Below, piece by piece: positions 1 to 9,488 of a stretch of DNA of 64,000 nt. Under the pieces are notes generated by a model. That model made no database searches. It saw only the letters and a list, made by a program, of their open reading frames with translations, and was not told the origin of the DNA. The first letter of the stretch is position 1, and every line of letters begins with the position of its first letter. Origin of the DNA: Dysgonomonas hofstadii (GTDB lineage Bacteria; Bacteroidota; Bacteroidia; Bacteroidales; Dysgonomonadaceae); contig NZ_JACIEP010000001.1 of NCBI RefSeq assembly GCF_014196915.1, positions 62,001 to 126,000 of the forward strand, written 5' to 3'. The translations under genes were made by a program, and so were the position numbers.

Positions 1-40
1 CCAAAAAGATGCTCGAAAAACTGAGCAGATAAAAGAATAA
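1..40 (+). CDS. Possible 3' end of a gene entering from the left
   Basis: Two plus-strand frames are open from base 1. One ends at a TAA at 30-32 (reading KKMLEKLSR), the other at a TAA at 38-40 (reading QKDARKTEQIKE). Either could be the C-terminus of an upstream gene, probably in the same unit as the GH109-like gene that starts at 76. The fragment is too short to name or to choose the frame. Confidence 0.35.
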   Translation, partial: QKDARKTEQIKE

Positions 41-75
41 CTGACAATTTTACATAATCTGAAAAACAAACAAAA

Positions 76-1500
76 ATGAGTATCAATCGTCGTAATTTCC
101 TGAAAGGATCATTATTTGGAACCGGAGCCGCTTTATCTGCTTTTGCCGGAGCCACTTCTTACGAAGATGTGGAGAGGTCAATCAAAAACGGCTTGCAACA
201 CGGGTCGTCAAAGAAACCGCTTTTCAACATGTGCGGTTATGCCGCACCTAAAATTCCTGTCGTAAGAATCGGTTATATCGGTCTGGGTTCGAGAGGTAGC
301 TGGGCTGTGAACAGGATGCTGAATATAAAAGATATTGAAGTCACAGCTTTATGTGATGTAAACGAAAACGCTGTAAAAAAGAGTCAGCAAACATTAAGCA
401 ATTTCAAGAAACAACCTGCAAAAGAGTATTTCGGAGATGAATATGCATGGAAAAAATTGTGCGAGCAGGAAGATATAGACCTCATATATATAGTCACACC
501 GTGGAAATGGCATGTACCAATGGCTTTATACGCTATGGAATGCGGAAAGCATGTAGCTGTAGAAGTTCCTGCCGCAACTACAATGGAAGATTGCTGGAAA
601 CTGGTAGAAGCCTCGGAGCGAACAAAGAAGCACTGTATGCAACTCGAAAACTGCTGTTACGACTTCTTCGAAATCCTGACGATCAATATGGTACAAAAAG
701 GACTTTTCGGAGAAGTAATGCACGGGGAGGGCGCATATATTCACGATTTGCTGGGAAGTCTGTTCGGAGAACCTGATTATCCGGGTTGGAGATGGGATGA
801 AAACCACAAGAGTGGAAATCCATATCCAACCCACGGACTGGGACCTATCTGCTGGGCAATGAATATCAACCGGGGAGACAAGATGGAATATCTCACATCT
901 ATGTCAACAAACGATTTTATGATGCAGGCCTTTGCACAAGAGCAGGCTCAAAAACATGATTATTACAAACCGATGGCCAAGATGAAATATCGCGGAAATA
1001 TGAATACCTCTGTCATCCGTACTAATAAAGGCAAAACTATAATGCTCCAGCATGATGTCACCAGTCCGCGTCCATATAGCCGAATTCATGTATTGAGTGG
1101 AACGAAGGCTTTTGCGCAGAAATATCCTGAATCTGGTAAAATAGCATTCGGGCACGAATTTATAGGTAGCGATAAAATGAAGGAGCTGGAAGAACAATAC
1201 ACGCCCGAAGTGGTCAAACATATCTCTGATATAGCGAAAGTTATTGGCGGGCACGGAGGCATGGATTTTATTATGGACTGGCGTATGATCGATTGCCTGC
1301 GCAATGGCCTTCCTCTCGACATGGATGTGTATGATGCTGCTTTATGGTCTTGTATTACTCCGTTAAGTATCCGTTCTGCTGCTAACCGCTCCAATTCGGT
1401 CGATGTGCCCGATTTCACAAGGGGAGCATGGAAAAATAATCTTCCTGTCGATCTGACTCTCAGAGGTGGAGGGGATACAGGTATAATCAAAAAAATATAA
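76..1500 (+). CDS. GH109-type Gfo/Idh/MocA family glycosidase, Tat-exported
   Basis: 474 residues. The N-terminus carries a twin-arginine motif (RRNFLKG, about residues 5-11) followed by a hydrophobic Ala/Gly stretch, so export by the Tat pathway in folded, cofactor-loaded form is likely. A Rossmann NAD-binding domain follows, with the glycine motif GYIGLGSRG near residue 72 and the acidic CDVNE segment after the second strand. The segments TPWKWHVPMAL and THGLGPICWAMN are typical of family GH109, whose founding members are NAD-dependent alpha-N-acetylgalactosaminidases working by an oxidation/elimination route. Length matches that family. The annotated ATG places the Tat motif correctly. It lies 6 bp before the GH35 gene, so the two are probably co-transcribed and may act on galactosamine- and galactose-containing glycans. 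Other activities in this superfamily cannot be excluded. Confidence 0.85.
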   Translation: MSINRRNFLKGSLFGTGAALSAFAGATSYEDVERSIKNGLQHGSSKKPLFNMCGYAAPKIPVVRIGYIGLGSRGSWAVNRMLNIKDIEVTALCDVNENAVKKSQQTLSNFKKQPAKEYFGDEYAWKKLCEQEDIDLIYIVTPWKWHVPMALYAMECGKHVAVEVPAATTMEDCWKLVEASERTKKHCMQLENCCYDFFEILTINMVQKGLFGEVMHGEGAYIHDLLGSLFGEPDYPGWRWDENHKSGNPYPTHGLGPICWAMNINRGDKMEYLTSMSTNDFMMQAFAQEQAQKHDYYKPMAKMKYRGNMNTSVIRTNKGKTIMLQHDVTSPRPYSRIHVLSGTKAFAQKYPESGKIAFGHEFIGSDKMKELEEQYTPEVVKHISDIAKVIGGHGGMDFIMDWRMIDCLRNGLPLDMDVYDAALWSCITPLSIRSAANRSNSVDVPDFTRGAWKNNLPVDLTLRGGGDTGIIKKI

Positions 1501-1515
1501 TATATAATGGTAATT

Positions 1516-3852
1516 ATGAAATCAATAAAAATATTATCGGTAATCAGCTTGTTCCTTTTGCTCAGTCTGAATCTTTTTTGTGACCAAGGTAAAGGCTCAT
1601 TTGAGATAGGGCAGAAATCTTTTCTGTTGAATGGTAAACCTTTTATTATAAAGGCAGCGGAAATACATTACGCGCGCATTCCGGCAGAATATTGGGAGCA
1701 CCGAATAAAAATGTGCAAGGCTTTAGGCATGAATACAATATGTATTTATGCATTTTGGAATTATCATGAACAAACTCCGGGAGATTTTGACTTTTCGGGG
1801 CAAAAAGATATTGCGGAATTTTGCAGGCTAGTAAAAAAACATGACATGTATATTATTGTGCGCCCCGGACCTTATGCTTGTGCCGAATGGGAAATGGGCG
1901 GACTACCCTGGTGGTTACTTAAAAAACACGATATTAAAGTCCGCTCTGACGATCCTTACTTCCTCGAAAGATGTAGTTTGTATTTAAAAGAATTAGGTAA
2001 GCAGCTTGCAGGTATGCAGATCACCCGTGGAGGAAATGTTATTATGGTTCAGGTGGAAAATGAATATGGCGCCTACAATACTGACAAAGAATATGTGGCT
2101 GATATACGTGATATGGTGAAAAACGCGGGTTTTACCGATGTACCGCTCTTCCAGTGCGACTGGGCGTCTAATTTCAGGAATAACGGATTAGATGATCTGC
2201 TTTGGACTATAAACTTCGGTACGGGAGCAAATATACAGGAACAGTTCAAAGAATTGCAAGAAGTCAGACCCAATTCACCTCTTATGTGTAGTGAATTCTG
2301 GAGCGGATGGTTCGATCATTGGGGACGTGCTCATGAAACACGTGACGCCACCACAATGATAGCAGGGCTGAAAGAAATGCTGGATAATAATATATCATTT
2401 AGTCTGTATATGGCTCATGGTGGAACTACTTTCGGACATTGGGGAGGAGCCAACAGCCCGGCATACTCGGCTATGTGCAGTTCTTATGATTATGATGCCC
2501 CTATCAGTGAGGCTGGGTGGGTAACACCTAAATACCATGCACTCCGTGAGATGCTATCCGGTTATCTCGATAAAGATGAAGTGTTACCCGAGATACCTGA
2601 TGCCATGCCTATAATAGAAATTCCCGAGATCAGGTTTACCGAATCGGCTATGGTATTCGACAATCTCCCGAAAGCCGTGAAGAGCAAAGAAGTGAAGCCG
2701 ATGGAAGACCTCGATCAGGGTTGGGGAAGTATCCTGTACCGGACATCTTTACCTGTAATAAAGGAAGAAACAACTCTGGTTATCACAGAACCGCATGACT
2801 GGGCACAGATATTTATTGATGGCAAGCTCATTACCCGTCTGGACAGGCGAAAAGGGCAGAATTCTGTAAAATTGCCAATAACGAATGCTACATCACGATT
2901 AGATATTCTGATTGAGGCCATGGGACGGGTTAATTTTGATGAAGCTATCCACGACAGGAAAGGTATAACCGAAAGGGTAGAATTAGTAAATGAAAAAGGT
3001 ACTAACTTATTAAATAACTGGGAAATATTCAGCCTGCCTGTGGATTATTCTTTTGTAAAAAATAAACAGTTCACTAAAAACACCCGGCCTCAATCTTTGC
3101 CTGCATATTACAGAGCGACATTTAATCTCGGAAAAGCAGGAGATGTCTTTTTCGATATGCGCACATGGGGCAAAGGTATGGTATGGGTAAACGGTAAGGC
3201 GATAGGACGTTTTTGGGAGATCGGCCCGCAGCAAACTTTGTTCATGCCCGGATGTTGGCTCAAAGAAGGCGAAAACGAGATAATCGTCCTTGATCTGAAA
3301 GGTCCGAAAGATCTTGTTGTAAAGGGACTTACATATCCTATTTTGGATATGCTCCGACCAGAAGAATCGTTAACCCACCGGAAAGATGGTGAAACACTTA
3401 ATCTTTCCAATGAAACTCCTGTTTACAACGGAACATTCTCCGCCGGAAACGGATGGAAAGAGATAAATTTCGGTAAAATCACTGAAGCACGCTATATATG
3501 CATTGAAGCATTGAATTCCTATAATGGAGATAGCAATGCCGCCATAGCTGAATTATATATTACAGGAGCAGATGGAAAACATTTTTCACGCCAGGCATGG
3601 AAAATAGTATATGCCGACAGCGAAGAAATAAAAGCCGGAAACCACTCGGCCGATAAAGTATTCGATCTACAGGAATCTACTTACTGGAGTACTAAACAAG
3701 AAGATAAGTTTCCGCATTATATAATTATCGATCTGGGAAAGTTAGAAAAGATAAAAGGTCTTAAACTTCTTCCTAGAATGGAAAAAGAAGTACCTGGTCT
3801 TATTAAGGATTATAGTATTTATGTGAAAAAAAATCTTTTCAATATTAAATAG
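1516..3852 (+). CDS. GH35 beta-galactosidase with C-terminal discoidin-like domain
   Basis: Retaining beta-galactosidase family. The catalytic TIM barrel covers about residues 25-350. The acid/base motif VENEYG (Glu183) and the nucleophile motif CSEFWSGWFDHWG (Glu260) are both intact, numbering from the ATG at 1516. Galactose-binding-like beta domains follow (region with VWVNGKAIGRFWEIGPQ), and the last 150 residues resemble an F5/8 type C (discoidin) carbohydrate-binding module ending in YIIIDLGKLEKIKG. The ORF is open from an ATG at 1507, but 1516 gives a cleaner signal peptide (MKSIKILSVISLFLLLS) and is preferred. Cleavage type is uncertain because a Cys follows the hydrophobic core without a canonical lipobox. 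It is the last gene of region A and is followed by a perfect hairpin. Substrate beyond a terminal beta-galactoside cannot be told. Confidence 0.93.
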   Translation: MKSIKILSVISLFLLLSLNLFCDQGKGSFEIGQKSFLLNGKPFIIKAAEIHYARIPAEYWEHRIKMCKALGMNTICIYAFWNYHEQTPGDFDFSGQKDIAEFCRLVKKHDMYIIVRPGPYACAEWEMGGLPWWLLKKHDIKVRSDDPYFLERCSLYLKELGKQLAGMQITRGGNVIMVQVENEYGAYNTDKEYVADIRDMVKNAGFTDVPLFQCDWASNFRNNGLDDLLWTINFGTGANIQEQFKELQEVRPNSPLMCSEFWSGWFDHWGRAHETRDATTMIAGLKEMLDNNISFSLYMAHGGTTFGHWGGANSPAYSAMCSSYDYDAPISEAGWVTPKYHALREMLSGYLDKDEVLPEIPDAMPIIEIPEIRFTESAMVFDNLPKAVKSKEVKPMEDLDQGWGSILYRTSLPVIKEETTLVITEPHDWAQIFIDGKLITRLDRRKGQNSVKLPITNATSRLDILIEAMGRVNFDEAIHDRKGITERVELVNEKGTNLLNNWEIFSLPVDYSFVKNKQFTKNTRPQSLPAYYRATFNLGKAGDVFFDMRTWGKGMVWVNGKAIGRFWEIGPQQTLFMPGCWLKEGENEIIVLDLKGPKDLVVKGLTYPILDMLRPEESLTHRKDGETLNLSNETPVYNGTFSAGNGWKEINFGKITEARYICIEALNSYNGDSNAAIAELYITGADGKHFSRQAWKIVYADSEEIKAGNHSADKVFDLQESTYWSTKQEDKFPHYIIIDLGKLEKIKGLKLLPRMEKEVPGLIKDYSIYVKKNLFNIK

Positions 3853-3860
3853 CAAATCAG

Positions 3861-3893
3861 AAGTGCTGTACAAAGAAAAGTACAGCACTTTTT
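3861..3893 (+). terminator. Rho-independent terminator after GH35 gene
   Basis: A perfect 11-bp stem (AAGTGCTGTAC at 3861-3871 pairing with GTACAGCACTT at 3880-3890) with an 8-nt A-rich loop runs into a T tract at 3889-3893. It begins 9 bp after the GH35 stop codon and separates region A from PUL1. Confidence 0.88.
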
Positions 3894-4240
3894 CAAAAGA
3901 ATTATACTATTATTCTCAAAAAAGTGAGTAGTTATTTTTATTTACATCGTATTAATAATATATAAAACTTAAAAGCGAATAAGAAAGATTATATTAACCT
4001 GATTATTAACCTTAAAATCAAGACTTATGAGATGAAAGCCAGAACGGATGCCCCGATAATAGTGCTAGTGTTATCCGGTGTGAATCTTTAATTTATTTTT
4101 TTGGATGTATAATAATTTATTAAAACATAATACCCTTATGAAAAACATATCATCATAGCATTAAGCCCGGATTTATCTATTCCATATAAAGATTTTATAG
4201 ATAAAAATACCCAAAAAAAGTTTTAAGCCTAAAAATAGTA

Positions 4241-4267
4241 TATGTGTTAATCTAATGTTAGCACATA
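4241..4267 (+). promoter_or_regulatory. Dyad 1 in PUL1 leader
   Basis: A 10-bp stem (TATGTGTTAA with TTAGCACATA, one G-T wobble) encloses a 7-nt loop. No T tract follows, so a terminator is unlikely. It could act as an RNA hairpin or an operator. Confidence 0.45.
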
Positions 4268-4276
4268 CCTGACTTA

Positions 4277-4297
4277 TAGTGATATGTAATATCACTA
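4277..4297 (+). promoter_or_regulatory. Dyad 2 in PUL1 leader
   Basis: A perfect 9-bp inverted repeat, TAGTGATAT and ATATCACTA, is separated by GTA. The tight spacer favours a dimeric-protein operator over an RNA hairpin, though a slightly opened hairpin is possible. Confidence 0.5.
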
Positions 4298-4313
4298 CAG
4301 GATATCCCCATTA

Positions 4314-4330
4314 TTAACCAGGCTGGTTAA
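4314..4330 (+). promoter_or_regulatory. Dyad 3 in PUL1 leader
   Basis: A perfect 8-bp inverted repeat, TTAACCAG and CTGGTTAA, sits around a single central G, 71 bp before the preferred susC ATG. As RNA it could form a 6-bp stem with a 5-nt loop. The same TTAACC hexamer occurs in the spacers before the other two susC genes. Confidence 0.5.
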
Positions 4331-4401
4331 GTTTCTCTATAAATTCCTATTAATGAACAATTTAAAACAATACCGAAGTGATAAATACAAATTATTTTAC
4401 T

Positions 4402-7400
4402 ATGAATTTCATGTCGGCCTTTTTCTGTCGGAAAAAGCATTCATGGGACAGAAGTAGGAAGTTATTTCTTTTTCTTCTGTTCTCAATTGCGTTTTTAAAT
4501 GTAGAAAATCTACATGCCCAGACCGACCACATCAATGGGCAGGTACTAGATCAGGACGGAGCTCCGTTAATAGGTGTTACGGTAGCGGTAAAAGACAAAA
4601 ACACCGGAGTTTTCACAGACGAAGCAGGTCTTTTTTCAATCAGAGCGGTTAATGGAGATATTCTCATATTCACTATGATATCCATGAAAACAACTGAGGT
4701 GAAAGTTGAGAAAGGCAAACCTATCAGAATCATTATGAAACCGGACGAAGCTACTTTAGAAGAAGTGGTAGTCGTAGGTTACGGAAAACAAAAGAAAGTA
4801 ACCATTACAGGTTCTGTTTCATCTATCGATATGGATGATATAAAAGTTCCTGTGGCAAACCTGAGTAATGCCCTTCAGGGAAGAGTCGCTGGTATTATTT
4901 CAGTTCAGTCAAGCGGCGAACCAGGATATGACAACTCCACTTTCACAATCCGTGGTATCGGAACATTTACCGGGAATACCTCTCCCTTGGTAATAGTCGA
5001 CGGTGTACAACGGGATGATGTAAATAGTACATACGGAGGCGCGTACAACAACATTGATCCGGAGGATATACAAAGCATTTCCCTCTTAAAAGATGCCTCG
5101 GCCACTGCTGTATACGGAGCGAAAGGAGCAAACGGTGTATTGATTATCAACACCAAGCGCGGGCAAGCCGGAAAACCCCGTATCTCATTCAAGGTAGAGA
5201 CAGGACTTACCAGTTTTACAATAAAGCCTAAAATCCTTGACGGAGTGAACTACATGAAACTCTATAATGAAGGGCGCAGAAACATGGGACTGGAAGAAAC
5301 ATATTCACAGGAACAAATAATGAAAACCGCCAGTGGGCTGGATCCTTATTTGTATCCTAACGTTAATTGGATGAATGAGATATACAAGAATAATTCATCT
5401 ATCACAAATGTCAACCTCAACATAAACGGGGGTGGCGAAGCTGTCCGCTACTATTTGTCCGCCTCATTCTATAACCAGACAGGCCCTTATAAGGTGAAAA
5501 ACGAGAACGGTTTTAATCCGAATCTCGATTATAAGCGCTACGATTTCAGAAGTAATGTCGATGTAAACCTTACACCTTCCACCTTGCTGCAAATGAATAT
5601 TGCCGCCATGCTTGTAGACTCACGCTATCCGGGAATATCGGCAGGGAACTTATGGTATCTGGCATATTCTACCAGTCCGGTAGCCTATCCTGTGAGATAT
5701 CCTGATGGGAGATGGGCTGGTCCTACGGCAAACGCAGGGAACAATCCTAAAAACGAAGTACAGAACAACGGTTATACAACAGAATTCAATCCTTCTGTGC
5801 AATCAGTATTCACCCTCAACCAAAAACTGGATTTTATAACTGAAGGTCTGACCTCATACGCCCGTTTCTCGTTCGATAGTTATAGTCAATTCTATAACAA
5901 GAGAACAGGAGGAGTTGACCTGTGGCGTGCAACCGGACGAGATGGTGATGGAAACCTTATTTTCGGGAATCCGGTAAAAGAGGGGCAGCAGTTCTTAGGC
6001 TATGAACAAAGTTCCACCGGAGAGCGTGTAACTTACCTGGAAGCAAATCTGGCTTACGACAGGGCTTTTGATCGTCACAGGATAGGAGCCATGTTACTGT
6101 ACAATATGCGAAACAGGCTTGTTAGTACAGCCGGAGATGTTATAGGTTCTATCCCGTTCCGCAATCAGGTGGTAGCAGGACGTTTGAGTTATGTATTCGA
6201 CGACAAATATATGACAGAGTTTAATGCATCTTATACTGGTTCTGAGAATTTCGCAAAAGGAAATAAATTCGGATTCTTCCCGGCAGTGTCGGCGGGATGG
6301 CTTGTTTCCAACGAAAAATTCTTCGAACCTATCAATAAAACCATTAACCTCTTAAAGATACGAGCTTCTTATGGAGTTGTAGGGAACGATAACATCGCAA
6401 ACAATGTCAGATTTGCCTACCTTACCCAGATTGGAGGAGGTAATAAAACAGGTTTCGGTTTGAGCGGAACAAACTACTGGGGGATTAAAAGTAATGTATT
6501 AGGCGTAGAAGACCTTACATGGGAGAAATCATACAAAACCAATATAGGACTCGAGCTCGGATTTTTCGACAAAGTAAACCTGACAATGGACATCTTCAAG
6601 GAAAGGAGAAAACAAATCCTGATCGAAAGGGCATCATTGCCGGGAATGGCCGGGTTTGACACGCGCATCTACGCCAATATGGGAGAAATGGATAATAACG
6701 GTTTTGATGCCAATCTTGAATATAATGATCAGATAGGAAAAGTCGGAATCAGAGTATATGGAAATATCACTTACAGCAAAAATAAAATAGTGTATCAGGA
6801 CGAACCGACACAAAGATATGGCTATATGAGTGCTACAGGGAGAAGAGCCGGCGAATACATCGGTTATATAGACCAGGGACTTTTTGTCGATCAGGATGAC
6901 ATTGACTCCCATCCTCCTCAGTTCGGGGTTACGGTACGTCCGGGAGATATTAAATATATGAATCTGAATCCGAATGATGATGCGATAATAGATACATACG
7001 ACAGAACCTATCTCGGAAAATCATGGTTCCCGACATGGTCCTATGGAGCAGGGTTTAACCTCAGATATATGAATTTTGATCTGTCTCTGTTTTTCCAGGG
7101 TATAGCTGATGTAGGCATCATGGCTAACGGATCAGGATTCAGTGCAGGAGACTGGGGTGTAGCAGGAGCTGGTGTATTACCATTCTCTGGAAATGGACAA
7201 TATCCTAACAACGTGCTCGAAAATATGCTGGACAGGTGGACAGAAGAAAATCCCCGCCAGGATGCGTATTATCCAAGACTAAGTTATAATAGTAAACTGG
7301 AAGATAATAACTATGTATCAAGTACCCGCTGGCTTAAGGATGGTAGTTATCTCCGTTTGAAACAGGCATCATTTGGATATACGCTGGATCATCCATCGAT

Positions 7401-7557
7401 AAGGAAAGCGGGATTATCCTACCTCTATTTCTATGTATCGGGGCAGAACCTGCTTACATTCTCAAAATTCAAGTTATGGGACCCTGAACTCGGTTCGAAC
7501 GGAGCAAAATACCCATTGACACGGATGATCACTTTTGGTATCAGAGCGCAATTTTAA
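4402..7557 (+). CDS. SusC-like TonB-dependent glycan transporter (PUL1)
   Basis: Outer-membrane importer of oligosaccharides powered by TonB/ExbBD. The reading frame is open from a GTG at 4378, but the ATG at 4402 is preferred (about 1,051 residues) because it directly precedes the basic and hydrophobic signal sequence. Counting from 4378: signal peptide about 10-48 ending LHAQ, carboxypeptidase-regulatory-like beta-sandwich about 50-120 (GQVLDQDGAPLIGVTVAVKD), TonB-box region EEVVVVGYGKQKK at 128-140, plug domain to about 260 (with the SusC-typical LKDASATAVYGAKGANGVLI), then the 22-strand barrel ending in an aromatic Phe (IRAQF). It pairs with the SusD gene 20 bp downstream. It is the first gene of PUL1, after a structured leader. 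Confidence 0.95.
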   Translation: MNFMSAFFCRKKHSWDRSRKLFLFLLFSIAFLNVENLHAQTDHINGQVLDQDGAPLIGVTVAVKDKNTGVFTDEAGLFSIRAVNGDILIFTMISMKTTEVKVEKGKPIRIIMKPDEATLEEVVVVGYGKQKKVTITGSVSSIDMDDIKVPVANLSNALQGRVAGIISVQSSGEPGYDNSTFTIRGIGTFTGNTSPLVIVDGVQRDDVNSTYGGAYNNIDPEDIQSISLLKDASATAVYGAKGANGVLIINTKRGQAGKPRISFKVETGLTSFTIKPKILDGVNYMKLYNEGRRNMGLEETYSQEQIMKTASGLDPYLYPNVNWMNEIYKNNSSITNVNLNINGGGEAVRYYLSASFYNQTGPYKVKNENGFNPNLDYKRYDFRSNVDVNLTPSTLLQMNIAAMLVDSRYPGISAGNLWYLAYSTSPVAYPVRYPDGRWAGPTANAGNNPKNEVQNNGYTTEFNPSVQSVFTLNQKLDFITEGLTSYARFSFDSYSQFYNKRTGGVDLWRATGRDGDGNLIFGNPVKEGQQFLGYEQSSTGERVTYLEANLAYDRAFDRHRIGAMLLYNMRNRLVSTAGDVIGSIPFRNQVVAGRLSYVFDDKYMTEFNASYTGSENFAKGNKFGFFPAVSAGWLVSNEKFFEPINKTINLLKIRASYGVVGNDNIANNVRFAYLTQIGGGNKTGFGLSGTNYWGIKSNVLGVEDLTWEKSYKTNIGLELGFFDKVNLTMDIFKERRKQILIERASLPGMAGFDTRIYANMGEMDNNGFDANLEYNDQIGKVGIRVYGNITYSKNKIVYQDEPTQRYGYMSATGRRAGEYIGYIDQGLFVDQDDIDSHPPQFGVTVRPGDIKYMNLNPNDDAIIDTYDRTYLGKSWFPTWSYGAGFNLRYMNFDLSLFFQGIADVGIMANGSGFSAGDWGVAGAGVLPFSGNGQYPNNVLENMLDRWTEENPRQDAYYPRLSYNSKLEDNNYVSSTRWLKDGSYLRLKQASFGYTLDHPSIRKAGLSYLYFYVSGQNLLTFSKFKLWDPELGSNGAKYPLTRMITFGIRAQF

Positions 7558-7577
7558 TTATCTAATTCCGAAATAAA

Positions 7578-9446
7578 ATGAAACACAAAATAAAAAATAT
7601 TATCAATTCAGTTTTTATACTGATTAGCTTCCTGTTTATACATACAGGATGTGACTATCTGGATAAAGAGCCTGATAATATCCGTACATTCGATATGATA
7701 TGGGAGACAAGGGCTGATGCCGAAGCATATCTGTACAATATATACGGGTATATATGGGTTACACTGGATGACTTTTCCACATTAGGGGTAAGTGATGAAA
7801 CCTCAGTGCCTTACGGAAATGTTAATGCCCGGAAAATAATAGAAGGAAACTGGAATGCCTCGAGCGGAATATTCGATAACTGGAGTACTTGTTATAAAGG
7901 AATCAGGGAGTCTTTAGTATTTGAAGCGAATATTGACAGGGTTCCTTCAAGTATACTCAGCGATAAACTGAAAGTACAATATAAGGCCGAATCGAAATTC
8001 CTCCGCGGATGGTTCTATTGGAAGTTGTTACAACAATATGGTCCCTTTGTAATAATTACTCAACCGATGGGTATGAGCGACGACTACGACATATATACAA
8101 GAAGCCCTTTCGACGACTGTGTTACACATATATGCAACCTGATGGATGAGGCCGCCGGAGTCCTTCCTGACGAATGGGCATCGTCGGCTAATTATGGAAG
8201 ACCATCAAAGGGTTCTTGTCTGGCTGTGAAATCTCAGGTTCTATTATTAGCAGCTAGTGAGCTCTGGAATGGAAATACCCGGTTTGCAAACTTTAAAAAC
8301 CATGATGGAACGCCATTAGCTCCTGCATCATACGATCCTGAGAAATGGAAACAGGCAGCAGATGCGGCCAAAGATGTGATAGATATGAACATTCATAAAC
8401 TATTCACCAATCTGGATGAAGGGGATGTCGATTTTGATCCGTATTTATCTTACCGGAATGTATTCCTTACTAATTGGAATAAAGAGATACTATTCTCTAC
8501 CAATATATCCGATTCATGGCAATGGGGACACGAGAAACGTTGTGCCCCGAATCCGGGTGGATATAATATGCAGAACGCCACACAGAATATTGTAGATGCG
8601 TTTTATACCCGTAACGGAAAAGATATTTATGACGATGCGTCTTATATGGAAACGGGTTTTGCCACAGTTGACGATCCTGCCAGATACGGCTTCGAGCAAG
8701 ATCAGGTAAACAGAGGGTATAGTAAAGGCGAATGGAATATGTACGTTAACCGCGAGCCCCGTTTTTATGTGAACATCCAGTATAATGGGCGTCCGGTACT
8801 TCCTGCACCATCTGTCGATGATAAGAATTTCTTTTCGTCAGATGCTAACAAAGACGGCCGTGGCAGAGCAGAATTCTATGCTACCGGATTGTCGGGCGCT
8901 AAGACAAATAATATGCCGGATGTTACAGGGTATTGTGTACTGAAGAGAGTCAGCCCCGAAACAAATATCAGGATTGACAAAGCTTCTTACAGGCCTTTCA
9001 TCCAGATACGCTACGCAGAGATATTGCTCAATTATGTGGAAGCCCTGAACGAATATAACCCGAACGATCCCGATATCAAAACATATCTGAATGAAGTAAG
9101 AACCCGTGCGGGTATTCCGGGAATAGAAGTCGCTTACCCTGCTGCTCTCGGTAAAAAAGAAGAAATGAGGAAATGGATAATCAGGGAAAGACAGATAGAA
9201 CTGGCTTTCGAAAGCGACAGGTACTGGACTTTGTGCCGGCGATTGTTATACGAACTACCGGAAAACCGTACTATTCAACGGATGAATGTGAATGCTGACG
9301 ACGGCGGACAAAGATTCTCTTTCGAAGGATTTTATACACGCCAGAGAATGCCGGACAGGTATTGGAGTAATAAAATGTATCTCTTCCCGGTTTCCCAATA
9401 CGAACTGGATAGGGGTAAAGGATTAGTACAAAATCCTGGTTGGTAA
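7578..9446 (+). CDS. SusD/RagB-like glycan-binding lipoprotein (PUL1)
   Basis: 622 residues. The signal sequence ends in a lipobox (HTGC, Cys25), so the protein is lipid-anchored and expected at the cell surface as the lid of the SusC barrel. The N-terminal segment CDYLDKEPDN and the TPR-rich body (ESKFLRGWFYWKLLQQYGP) are classic for the family. So is the C-terminal RagB/SusD part (RYAEILLNYVEALNEYNP, IIRERQIELAFESDRYW, ending NPGW). It follows susC by 20 bp. At 622 residues it is longer than most SusD proteins (about 500-580), with extra loops in the middle. Confidence 0.95.
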   Translation: MKHKIKNIINSVFILISFLFIHTGCDYLDKEPDNIRTFDMIWETRADAEAYLYNIYGYIWVTLDDFSTLGVSDETSVPYGNVNARKIIEGNWNASSGIFDNWSTCYKGIRESLVFEANIDRVPSSILSDKLKVQYKAESKFLRGWFYWKLLQQYGPFVIITQPMGMSDDYDIYTRSPFDDCVTHICNLMDEAAGVLPDEWASSANYGRPSKGSCLAVKSQVLLLAASELWNGNTRFANFKNHDGTPLAPASYDPEKWKQAADAAKDVIDMNIHKLFTNLDEGDVDFDPYLSYRNVFLTNWNKEILFSTNISDSWQWGHEKRCAPNPGGYNMQNATQNIVDAFYTRNGKDIYDDASYMETGFATVDDPARYGFEQDQVNRGYSKGEWNMYVNREPRFYVNIQYNGRPVLPAPSVDDKNFFSSDANKDGRGRAEFYATGLSGAKTNNMPDVTGYCVLKRVSPETNIRIDKASYRPFIQIRYAEILLNYVEALNEYNPNDPDIKTYLNEVRTRAGIPGIEVAYPAALGKKEEMRKWIIRERQIELAFESDRYWTLCRRLLYELPENRTIQRMNVNADDGGQRFSFEGFYTRQRMPDRYWSNKMYLFPVSQYELDRGKGLVQNPGW

Positions 9447-9488
9447 CTGTAATAATCAATATGAAACCATTTAATCTGATTATGAATT

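Larger units (their letters stand above)
3894..4401 (+). promoter_or_regulatory. Leader/promoter region of PUL1 susC, 508 bp without a gene
   Basis: Very AT-rich. No clean TTTG-N19-21-TAnnTTTG promoter was found; TATATGTG at 4239-4246 is one base off the -7 consensus but lacks a -33 partner. ATTAACCT is directly repeated with a 12-bp period (3993-4000 and 4005-4012). The final 160 bp hold three successive dyad symmetries (listed separately). The spacing suggests a structured 5' leader or operator array controlling susC. Confidence 0.5.

Noticed and set aside
447-776. A 109-codon plus-strand ORF inside the GH109-like gene, and many antisense ORFs of 60-190 codons across all large genes
   Set aside because: They lie fully within strong family-assigned genes in other frames, have no signal peptide or domain, and no promoter or independent context.
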